The translations under genes and the position numbers were made by a program. From Nonlabens xiamenensis (GTDB lineage: Bacteria; Bacteroidota; Bacteroidia; Flavobacteriales; Flavobacteriaceae): a DNA stretch of 64,000 bases. Shown here piece by piece: positions 8,104 to 15,772 of this stretch. The stretch spans positions 682,001-746,000 of the forward strand of contig NZ_RMVE01000002.1 in NCBI RefSeq assembly GCF_003865345.1, given 5' to 3'. The notes beneath the pieces were generated by a model. It searched no databases, had not been told where the DNA came from, and saw nothing but the letters and a program-made list of their open reading frames with translations. Positions within the stretch are counted from its first letter, which is position 1, and each line of letters starts with the position of its first letter.

Positions 8104-9507
8104 TCAGTCGAAATTAAAGTAAGCCTTGGCATTGTGGTAACAGATATCACCCACTATTTTACCCAGCCATTGTTCATCTGCTGGTAGCTCTCCTTTTTCT
8201 ACATCTGCACCTATCAGGTTACAAAGTATCCTTCTAAAATATTCGTGACGTGGAAAGCTCAAAAAGCTGCGTGAATCAGTGAGCATCCCAACAAAAGTAC
8301 TCAGCACACCCAAGCTGGATAAAGCATTTAACTGTTTCTCCATCCCATCCTTTTGGTCCAAAAACCACCAGGCTGCTCCATATTGCACCTTTCCTTTGAT
8401 GGTTCCATCATTAAAATTACCCACCATGGTGGCGATCATTTCATTATCTGCTGGATTCAAATTGTAAATAATGGTTTTTGTCAATTGGTCTGTGGAATCC
8501 AGGGCATTGAGGAAATTACTGATCGCTCTGGCGTGAGAAAAATCACCCATGGAGTCAAATCCAGTATCTGGCCCCAAGCGTTGTAGGAGGCGCTTATTGT
8601 TGTTTCTGATAGCACCCAAATGAAACTGCTGGGTCCATCCTTTTTGGTGATACATACGACTCAATTCAAGGCTCACGACTCCGATAAAATATTTAGCTTC
8701 ATCGGCAGTGAGGTGTTTCCCAGAACGAATGGTCGTGAATAGGGCTCCTGCGGTCAAGTCATTACGTTGTTCATAATAGAGTTGTTCCAACCCATAATCG
8801 GCCAAACGGCAGCCTTGATCATGAAAATAATCTACCCGATCCTGAAGGGCCTTGAGCAAATCTGCATACGTATGAATGTCAAAACCTACACAATTACCTA
8901 GTGTCTCCAAATAGGCGTTGAAGGCCAATGGATCATCTACCCCAAAGGCTTTATCGGGTCTGAAGGTAGGTCGTACCTCAGGATTTAAACCCTGCTTTTT
9001 GATGGATTGGTGGTCACCCAGATCATCGGTAGGGTCGTCAGTTGTACAAAGAATCTCTACTTGTTGCTGTTGAAGCAGTCCAACGGTAGCATGTGAATTC
9101 TGCTGCAACTGTTCGTTGATTTGCCCGTATACTGTCTTGGCGTTTTCGGCAGTCAATAATTGATCAATACCAAAATACCGTAACAATTCCAAGTGCGTCC
9201 AATGGTATAAGGGATTGCGCAATGTATAAGGCACAGCACCAGCCCATTGCTCAAATTTTTCTTGATCGGTGGCATTACCCGTGATATATTTTTCATCGAT
9301 TCCTAGAGCTCGCATGGCTCGCCATTTGTAGTGATCTCCTGCCAGCCAAACCTGGGAAATATTATCAAAAGAGCGATTGGTCGCAATATCTTGAGGTGAC
9401 AGGTGATTATGGTAATCAATGATCGGGAGACTTTTGGCTACATCGTGATACAATCGTCTTCCAAATTCATTCTGCAATAAAAAATCATCAGTGATAAAAG
9501 TCTTCAT
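8104..9507 (-). CDS. uxaC: Glucuronate/hexuronate isomerase
   Basis: A 467-residue protein of the UxaC family (amidohydrolase-like TIM barrel), the usual length. The N-terminal DYHNHLSP metal-binding motif and the conserved WRAMRALGI and GMLTDSRSFLSFPRHEYFRR blocks are present. UxaC interconverts D-glucuronate with D-fructuronate and D-galacturonate with D-tagaturonate in the cytoplasm. It is the last gene of the minus-strand alginate block, 112 bases after the PL7 gene. Alginate breakdown by lyases does not need UxaC, so it hints at saturated uronates or a second uronic polymer. The partner genes uxaA/uxaB or uxuA/uxuB are not in the window. Confidence 0.92.
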   Translation of the reverse strand: MKTFITDDFLLQNEFGRRLYHDVAKSLPIIDYHNHLSPQDIATNRSFDNISQVWLAGDHYKWRAMRALGIDEKYITGNATDQEKFEQWAGAVPYTLRNPLYHWTHLELLRYFGIDQLLTAENAKTVYGQINEQLQQNSHATVGLLQQQQVEILCTTDDPTDDLGDHQSIKKQGLNPEVRPTFRPDKAFGVDDPLAFNAYLETLGNCVGFDIHTYADLLKALQDRVDYFHDQGCRLADYGLEQLYYEQRNDLTAGALFTTIRSGKHLTADEAKYFIGVVSLELSRMYHQKGWTQQFHLGAIRNNNKRLLQRLGPDTGFDSMGDFSHARAISNFLNALDSTDQLTKTIIYNLNPADNEMIATMVGNFNDGTIKGKVQYGAAWWFLDQKDGMEKQLNALSSLGVLSTFVGMLTDSRSFLSFPRHEYFRRILCNLIGADVEKGELPADEQWLGKIVGDICYHNAKAYFNFD

Positions 9508-9619
9508 TCAATCAGTATTCTCGGTTTAGATGAAGCAAAGATGGTATGAATTCCGCTGATCAGCAATTTTGGACGTGTAGGAATAGACACCTGAGATCTA
9601 TATCAGGTATAGGATTGTA

Positions 9620-10540
9620 CTAATGGGTCACTTCCAACGCATACAGCTTTACCGTTGCGGCCGAACGCTCATCCGTACTTTGCATATAGACCCCAGCTTT
9701 AAAGTAGCTGTCGAATTTCCATTTGGCCAAACTTACATCCTGGAATACATGCGTATTGCCATTGACCTCAACATCTAACCTGCCAGCACTGGCTTTAATT
9801 TCAAGATCAAAAGGTTCATAGCCTACATAACCAAAATTATGGGAAATATCAGTCCAGATCGTATTGCTTCGACTATAAAGATCATCTCCAGTTGTATTCT
9901 CATCCCGTAATGTTTTTTTATAGGCATAAAGATATCCATCACGCCACTGCATCTTCAACAGAGGTGGCGCAGAATCAGAGCTAAGACCAAGCCTAGACAT
10001 CTCTGCAGGTGGTACAATTCCATGAATCTGTGCGATAATGAATCTATCCTTGTTTAAACTTCCTGTACCGTAGTTATCTGTAGCGTGAACTACTTTCATA
10101 CGCAGGCGCATCTCACCACCCGAGGCTAGATTCCAATTATCCCTAGAATTAGAGGTGTTGATCAGTTCTCGTAGCTCAGTACGTGGGTAAGGGCTATTGG
10201 TCGTTGTAGCACCTGCCCCTGAATAAGTAACATGGAAAAGTATGCCGTCAGCATCAGAATCATCATACATCCAGCCTTGCAGTGGTTCTAGCGAGCGATA
10301 ACCTCCATCTTTGAGTTGGCTTGGAAAATACTCGTCCGGTTTGCTATCGTTGTTGGTATCTACCGGTAGGGTCACCTTCCAGTTGGTAAAATTGATCTGA
10401 CCCAGGTCATCCGATGGATCTCCCTCATTAGGATCCACCAGCTGGATACGTTCTACTTCTTCGGCTTCATCTTCTTGACAAGATCCCAGAGAAAAAAAGA
10501 TCAACGACAGACTTACAAGAAAAAACAAATAATTTTTCAT
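9620..10540 (-). CDS. PL7 alginate lyase, lipoprotein
   Basis: A secreted endolytic alginate lyase of about 306 residues with a beta jelly-roll fold. The signal MKNYLFFLVSLSLIFFSLGSC ends in a lipobox Cys, so surface or periplasmic anchoring is expected; I chose the ATG at 10540 (10543 and 10570 are also in frame). The three PL7 motifs are present: RTELRE (near residue 120), QIH (near 171-173) and YFKAGVY close to the C-terminus. In this family QIH is linked to cleavage of guluronate-containing blocks, whereas QVH favours poly-mannuronate. An acidic, serine/aspartate-rich linker joins the lipid anchor to the domain. Confidence 0.92.
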   Translation of the reverse strand: MKNYLFFLVSLSLIFFSLGSCQEDEAEEVERIQLVDPNEGDPSDDLGQINFTNWKVTLPVDTNNDSKPDEYFPSQLKDGGYRSLEPLQGWMYDDSDADGILFHVTYSGAGATTTNSPYPRTELRELINTSNSRDNWNLASGGEMRLRMKVVHATDNYGTGSLNKDRFIIAQIHGIVPPAEMSRLGLSSDSAPPLLKMQWRDGYLYAYKKTLRDENTTGDDLYSRSNTIWTDISHNFGYVGYEPFDLEIKASAGRLDVEVNGNTHVFQDVSLAKWKFDSYFKAGVYMQSTDERSAATVKLYALEVTH

Positions 10541-10585
10541 CATATAAATATAGACAATAGCGCAAAGCAAATCATTATCAAAAGG

Positions 10586-11869
10586 TTAATACCCAGAAAC
10601 TTTGATGTAGTTAAACAGCCACTTTTTTCCTTCTGCCTTGACCTCTGGGTACATCCAGTGCGCAGCATCATAAGCTACTGTGACATCTTTGGGTGATGAT
10701 ATGGCATTCAACAAGGCGGCTATAGAACTTGCCGGACAAACATTGTCATTGAAACCGTAGGCATAAAAACCTGGAGCCTTGAGACGTCTACCAAAATTCA
10801 CTACATCATAATATCTGGTAACCTTCATTTTCTCTCCAGAAAAATCAAAATCAGGCTCATAAATCCTGGGCCATCCTCCGGCACGCCCATTTTTGAATCC
10901 CTCCAGATCTGACAACGCCGGATAATAGGCAGCGATAGCATCCACTCTATCGTCTAGCGCAGCGGTCACGATAGTCAGAGCTCCTCCCTGCGAGCCTCCA
11001 GTAACGGCTAAATGCTCTCCATCAAATTTATCTACCGTATGGATGAAATCGATCGCACGTACACAAGCGGTGTACACTCTTTTGTAATAGTAGGCATCCC
11101 GATCGTCCATGCGATTCCAGTAATATTTATACAGCGCCCCCTTTTTCAAATCTTTATAAATCGAACTGTCGTATAAATTGACAGGAATCCCGTGTATGCC
11201 TATTTGCAGGGAAATGACCTCATCTTCTACATCGGTGCCATGATAGGGTCGCACTCCTGCTCCAGGCACATGCAAAACGGCTGGGAATTTACCTTCCTTG
11301 CGTGGCACCATGAGAATGCCATAGATATGCGAATTGCCCGTATGATCAAATCTAATGTGATAGGCCAGATTGCTGGGGGTATCCTTCTTTGGCAATCTTG
11401 TATACAGCGGATTTAACTCAATCTTCCTCGCATCCTTGAGCGCTTTCTTCCAGAATTGATCAAAATCGGCTGGCTCCTGCGTAAAGCTGCGGATCTCATC
11501 CACTGCTACCCCAGCCGTAGCCGTATTTTTATAGCTTTTACCATCTTCTTCATAGCTAACCTGCAAACGTATAAATCCAGGGTGATCCAGGGCTATACCT
11601 TCAATTTTACCTGTACCGTTTTTAAGTGTGGTGGAAGATGTTATTTCTGGTTGCATCTGTTCAGGGCCAATTTGGTATTTAATTCGAGCATTAGGCACTG
11701 TTTTTCCATATTTGTAGACTGTCACATCAAAATCGGCTCGCTCTCCTACTTCATATTGATAGTCGGTGCTATGAGGAGCTACCATGATACGTATAAGATC
11801 AGCCTTTTGGGATTGCGCTTTGATTCCAAAGGCAAAAAACAAACATATACAGGTGATTATTATCTTCAT
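10586..11869 (-). CDS. Secreted acetyl esterase-like alpha/beta hydrolase (AXE1/cephalosporin-C deacetylase type)
   Basis: A 427-residue protein with signal peptide MKIIITCICLFFAFGIKAQ. It has an N-terminal beta-sandwich-like domain of about 120 residues, then an AXE1-type alpha/beta hydrolase with HVPGAGVRPYHG, the nucleophile motif GGSQGG, and a late Asp/His pair (YGFNDNVCPAS and DAAHWMYPE). The start at 11869 sits one base after the upstream lyase stop; the longer frame would overlap that gene. AXE1 enzymes remove acetyl groups from sugars. Algal alginate is not acetylated, so a bacterial (acetylated) alginate or another acetylated polyuronate may be a substrate. Specificity is inferred only. 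Confidence 0.8.
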   Translation of the reverse strand: MKIIITCICLFFAFGIKAQSQKADLIRIMVAPHSTDYQYEVGERADFDVTVYKYGKTVPNARIKYQIGPEQMQPEITSSTTLKNGTGKIEGIALDHPGFIRLQVSYEEDGKSYKNTATAGVAVDEIRSFTQEPADFDQFWKKALKDARKIELNPLYTRLPKKDTPSNLAYHIRFDHTGNSHIYGILMVPRKEGKFPAVLHVPGAGVRPYHGTDVEDEVISLQIGIHGIPVNLYDSSIYKDLKKGALYKYYWNRMDDRDAYYYKRVYTACVRAIDFIHTVDKFDGEHLAVTGGSQGGALTIVTAALDDRVDAIAAYYPALSDLEGFKNGRAGGWPRIYEPDFDFSGEKMKVTRYYDVVNFGRRLKAPGFYAYGFNDNVCPASSIAALLNAISSPKDVTVAYDAAHWMYPEVKAEGKKWLFNYIKVSGY

Positions 11870-11870
11870 A

Positions 11871-12683
11871 TTAGCGTAATTCGATGATTTTAAAATCGGC
11901 AAACTTTACTTGTTCATCCCTTAACTGATGGGCATGTTTAAGACCGCGATAAATGCCCCATTTGGGACGTAGAAATCTAGCTTCATCTTTCCACATACGC
12001 AAATCTTGTTGATAAGTCAGTAATTTTCGGTTGTCCCGCTTTCGCGAAAGCGTCACTTCCAGCCTCCCGTCTTCACCAAATAAGATCTTTTCTTCCACAT
12101 GAATCCACTCCCCCAGAAAGTCGGCCATATCCTGTCGCACGAGGGTTTGTTGTTGATCAGCACTAGCATACCGCAACTCAAAACTTTGGCGATCAGATTT
12201 ATCCCGGAGCGTAAAAGTGAGGTTGGGCATATTTTCCTGAGGGCCGCCAACTGCCTTGATTTGATGGATATGAGTAAACGCTGCACTGGCTTGAAAATCA
12301 CGGTCCAGTTTAAAGTCCCAGGAATAGTGATGGGTTTCACCTGCTGTTCCCAGAGTTGATGCTGGAGAAGGTCCGTAGGTTTTTATTTCAGTGCGTTGTT
12401 TGTCAAAACGCTTGCACCGATCTGAATCCTTTTCTACATGTGCATGAAAAACAAATACGTCCTTATCTAATTCCGAATCGTACACTTGGGTGATATGTGC
12501 ACCAAAGGAAGGATGACTGCAGTCACTTACCTCTACTACATTGTGACCCGGAGCAAGTATTTCATTGATCAAGTCGTAAGTATTTACGGATGCATCGGCT
12601 TCCAGATAAGTAACAACGCCAACGGCTCTATCCTGTTGAAATAATAAGGATAGAGCCGTGATGGGAAGCAGTATGTACTTCAT
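11871..12683 (-). CDS. Beta jelly-roll polysaccharide lyase-like protein (PL7/PL14/PL20-like clan)
   Basis: A 270-residue exported protein (MKYILLPITALSLLFQQ-type signal). Family-like motifs in order are DKQRTEIKTYGPSP (a basic/acid strand like R-x-E-x-R of PL7), HIHQIK (compare QIH of PL7), and KWGIYRGL near the C-terminus. This order fits the alginate/glucuronan lyase jelly-roll clan, but I cannot fix the family; glucuronan-type (PL20-like) is possible. It is followed after one base by the esterase gene. A palindrome copy lies in it in the rare phase, giving LSRKR. Two Cys residues (CSHPSF and RCKRF regions) could form a disulfide. Confidence 0.65.
   Translation of the reverse strand: MKYILLPITALSLLFQQDRAVGVVTYLEADASVNTYDLINEILAPGHNVVEVSDCSHPSFGAHITQVYDSELDKDVFVFHAHVEKDSDRCKRFDKQRTEIKTYGPSPASTLGTAGETHHYSWDFKLDRDFQASAAFTHIHQIKAVGGPQENMPNLTFTLRDKSDRQSFELRYASADQQQTLVRQDMADFLGEWIHVEEKILFGEDGRLEVTLSRKRDNRKLLTYQQDLRMWKDEARFLRPKWGIYRGLKHAHQLRDEQVKFADFKIIELR
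12037..12052. repeat. Dispersed palindrome, copy 3 (16 bp)
   Basis: Perfect palindrome CGCTTTCGCGAAAGCG in the jelly-roll lyase gene. It is the only copy read in the third phase (LSRKR). Confidence 0.95.
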
Positions 12684-12685
12684 GG

Positions 12686-14224
12686 TTATTTCACCAATAA
12701 TTTAAGCGTTGCTGCTGCTTTTTCGGCGGTAACGCGCAAGAAATAGGCTCCAGAATTTAATGGAGAAATATCCACTCGATCCTGGTACTGATTGACTTCT
12801 AGTACTTTTTGACCAGTGATATTGAATATTTCCAACGCCTCCCATTGTCCATCTTCTAACTCCAAGCTAATGGCATTGCTGGCTGGATTAGGGTAAAGTC
12901 TTACTTCTCCAAGAGAAAAGCTTCCTGTACTCAAAGTGTTGCGTAATCCAGGAGTACCAAACTGACCGGCGGTACCGAAGGCTGCAGTGGCTACATTCCA
13001 GGCGCTGGATAAATCGTTGGCAATATAGTCCGTCGTATTGGATTCAATAGACGCTCCACCAGGGGCACCCATGGCTGGAAACCCTATTGGGGCAGTTCCA
13101 TAACCATAATCATAAGCTACACGATCAATTTCAACACCTGTATCGGATACAAGAATGGGTCCATCTGTTTCATTATCCGTGGTGTCTGAATCATCAAATG
13201 AAGATTCATTGTTCATCCGTAGAAAACCATTGGCTGTACTACTGGTATTGGGGTCTTGGGAAACAAAACCGTATCCATAAGCCACATTAGTAATGCCTCC
13301 ATTCAAATTGGGGTCATCAGAAGCTGCCAAAACAGCGTAACCTCCTGCAGGTACCACGACAGAGGTATTGATCAAGTGGGATTTAGAAGCTCCCGAACTG
13401 ATATCACCAATCACCCAATTCTGCAAATCAATGGGGTTAGAGGTCGTATTCAAAACTTCAAACCACTCGCGTTCTGCTTCAGTTCCGTCAGGGTCGATCA
13501 TCAATTCCGTAATGACGATATCACCAGGTCCTGCCACAGGCATTCCTCCACCAGCAAAATTAGCTGTTCCAGGTGTTCCCACAGCCCCATCGCTACCGTA
13601 CGTAGCGGTGCTTTGTAGCCAGTTGGCAGACAAGTCATTAGACGCCGCGTCTAGGGTATTAGCATCCAATTGGTAGCTCGTAAAAGTAGGCGCTCCCATT
13701 GCAGGCCAATCATTTAATCCTGCGTATCCAAAACCATAAAGGATTTGGTCGATCACCGTACCACTGGCGGTCTCTAGGCGTATCCCATCATCGTTGGTTG
13801 AACCATTGGCATAGGTGCTTTCGTTATTCCAAGTAGGATAGCTAGTCCCTGATCCTGGTGTTGGTGGGCCTCCTACAGGGCTATTGTAGCTATATTCATA
13901 GATGATATTGTTGGCCGCTACGGTCATTCCTCCATTTAAAGCAGTATCATCGTTAGATACCAGTGTAGCATAAGAGTTGGCAGGAACGATCACCGGTGTC
14001 GCAGAGGTGATAACGTGGGCCCTGCTGCTGCTGGACTCATCAAAAATTGTCCAACCATTCATATCTATATTAGCATTGGTGGTGTTATACACCTCAAACC
14101 ATTCGCGTTCGCGTTCATTTCCATCTGGATCAATCATGATTTCAGAAATGATAATGTCACCTGGATTTTGCGCCATTGCAAAGCATGCGGTAATCAATGA
14201 CATGAGAAGTAATTTTGTTTTCAT
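12686..14224 (-). CDS. Secreted protein with two lamin-tail domains and a T9SS sorting domain
   Basis: A 512-residue protein. The start at 14224 gives the signal MKTKLLLMSLITACFAMAQ; the longer frame adds 14 residues with no signal character. Two lamin-tail (LTD) domains begin with near-identical blocks (GDIIISEIMIDPDGNERERE and GDIVITELMIDPDGTEAERE), each followed by WFEV and N-T-T strands. The C-terminus (VRLYPNPASNAISLEL ... GAYFLRV ... LLVK) is a type A T9SS sorting domain, so the protein should be exported by the gliding/secretion system. LTD domains are often found on secreted enzymes, but no catalytic domain is seen here. A role in binding polymer, surface or DNA is only a guess. It lies inside the alginate block. 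Confidence 0.85.
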   Translation of the reverse strand: MKTKLLLMSLITACFAMAQNPGDIIISEIMIDPDGNEREREWFEVYNTTNANIDMNGWTIFDESSSSRAHVITSATPVIVPANSYATLVSNDDTALNGGMTVAANNIIYEYSYNSPVGGPPTPGSGTSYPTWNNESTYANGSTNDDGIRLETASGTVIDQILYGFGYAGLNDWPAMGAPTFTSYQLDANTLDAASNDLSANWLQSTATYGSDGAVGTPGTANFAGGGMPVAGPGDIVITELMIDPDGTEAEREWFEVLNTTSNPIDLQNWVIGDISSGASKSHLINTSVVVPAGGYAVLAASDDPNLNGGITNVAYGYGFVSQDPNTSSTANGFLRMNNESSFDDSDTTDNETDGPILVSDTGVEIDRVAYDYGYGTAPIGFPAMGAPGGASIESNTTDYIANDLSSAWNVATAAFGTAGQFGTPGLRNTLSTGSFSLGEVRLYPNPASNAISLELEDGQWEALEIFNITGQKVLEVNQYQDRVDISPLNSGAYFLRVTAEKAAATLKLLVK

Positions 14225-14261
14225 AAGTAATTGTTTTGCTCGATTATTGCTTGAATTGTAA

Positions 14262-14320
14262 ACCAATGGGTAGGTATAGAGCTATTGAATTTTAATCTTC
14301 AGCTATAGCTACCCATTGGT
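14262..14320 (-). promoter_or_regulatory. Intercistronic hairpin inside the sus operon
   Basis: Perfect 12-bp stem ACCAATGGGTAG (14262-14273) with CTACCCATTGGT (14309-14320), with further partial pairing inside. It lies between the IPT lipoprotein gene and the lamin-tail gene on the same strand. No good T-run follows on the minus strand, so partial termination or mRNA stabilisation is more likely than full termination. Confidence 0.55.
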
Positions 14321-14331
14321 AGTTGTATTAA

Positions 14332-15768
14332 TTAACCCGCTGGGCTAAACTCGTCTGTAACATCCCTGGCACCAAACTCGGTCAATACGCGATCTGTAAC
14401 GATCAGCCAGTCCCAGTTGAAATGTTCTGGCAAAGTGGATGTGCTGCTACCCGTAGTTAGCCTCATCTCAAATTTGGTTCCTATGCTAGTCAGATTGGGA
14501 ATAAAGTTTTTCAGTCGTACGGCGATTAATTCCCAATTGTTTCCGGTATTGGTAGTAGAATTTTGCCATCTTCTGCGATTCGGGTTTGAAGTTCCTCCCA
14601 GATACAATACAAACACAGGCTCTGTACCTTCTGAATTCATCCAAAAATGCAATACCGGATTATCATTGAATTGTGTAGAGTCCAAGATATTCATCCATGA
14701 CATGTTACTGGTATTATCTTGGACTTTAGTTCTACCAATCGTAGAACCAGTGGCCGTATTCATTTCCAATGAATAATAGGAATTCCCAGGAAATGGAGGT
14801 TGGTTACCGCCAGTGACAATTTCGTGCGTAGCACCTGGATCTTTAGTGAGGTCCAGAGTCATTACACTCTCATTTAAAGCATCAAATTCATAATACTGCT
14901 CATATTGACCATTGATGTATGGTATTCCTGTTTGAGAAAGGGTTCCTCCTCCTTGGAAGTCAAAGTTCACATCAACATAACCAGTAGCTATACCTGAAGG
15001 GACATTAAACCTAACCTCAGTTGGGGTTTGGGAGTTAATGCTGATTGCAGTACCATTCACATCTCCTGAAGTAATCAAGTTCATGTCCTGACCGGTTACG
15101 ATAACTTCGTTGTCTCGGGACATCACAGCAGGAAAACCTTCTAGTGTTGGTTGTGGTAAAATGATTTCAAAGCCATTAGCTATAGTAGCGGTAGCTGGTC
15201 CTGCACTGGTAAGATAGGCGATCTCTACATCCACAAAACCAACATTGTTCGGAATACGAACGACCAAGGCTTGGTCTTCCTGAAATTCAATAACACCTTC
15301 GGTACCTCCAAAGGAAACAGAAGTCACAGAACCAAGGTCAGTACCTGTAACATTGATCAGCGCATTTACATCGCCAGAAGCTGGCAAAGCTGCCGTAACT
15401 GCAGGTACTGGATAGGTTACCGTAAGTGTTTCTGAACTTACAGCCTCCTTACCTTGCTCAGTAACGATCTTTATGACACCAGAACTAGCGTTGTTAGGAA
15501 CCTGAATCTCTAGCAACTCACCAGTGATACGAGAAGTTATGGTGGCTTCCGTATCTCCAATAAAAGCTTGATTAGCAAAATTCAGAAAAGTCCCCTCGAT
15601 GGAAACTGTAGAATTTACCGCAGCGGTTCCAGGAGAAAAACTAGTAATAGTTGGCTGTTTGGATCGGATCTCCTCTACCGTTTGATCGATCTCTGTATCT
15701 GCATCACAGGCTACAAAAACACCTGTAACGATGGTAATTACTACCAATATTTGATATAAATGCTTCAT
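14332..15768 (-). CDS. IPT/TIG-domain surface glycan-binding lipoprotein (SusE/F position)
   Basis: A 478-residue lipoprotein: signal MKHLYQILVVITIVTGVFVAC with lipobox. It is followed by tandem IPT/TIG beta-sandwich repeats (about residues 37-115, 117-200 and 205-285; each begins with a P-x-I/V-x-x-x-x-P-x-x-A/G pattern) and a unique C-terminal domain of about 190 residues rich in aromatic and Asn residues. Proteins of this layout placed after susCD act as surface glycan-binding proteins that hold polysaccharide near the transporter. The binding role is inferred from layout and position. It follows PL6 by 4 bases. Confidence 0.82.
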   Translation of the reverse strand: MKHLYQILVVITIVTGVFVACDADTEIDQTVEEIRSKQPTITSFSPGTAAVNSTVSIEGTFLNFANQAFIGDTEATITSRITGELLEIQVPNNASSGVIKIVTEQGKEAVSSETLTVTYPVPAVTAALPASGDVNALINVTGTDLGSVTSVSFGGTEGVIEFQEDQALVVRIPNNVGFVDVEIAYLTSAGPATATIANGFEIILPQPTLEGFPAVMSRDNEVIVTGQDMNLITSGDVNGTAISINSQTPTEVRFNVPSGIATGYVDVNFDFQGGGTLSQTGIPYINGQYEQYYEFDALNESVMTLDLTKDPGATHEIVTGGNQPPFPGNSYYSLEMNTATGSTIGRTKVQDNTSNMSWMNILDSTQFNDNPVLHFWMNSEGTEPVFVLYLGGTSNPNRRRWQNSTTNTGNNWELIAVRLKNFIPNLTSIGTKFEMRLTTGSSTSTLPEHFNWDWLIVTDRVLTEFGARDVTDEFSPAG

Positions 15769-15772
15769 TGTA

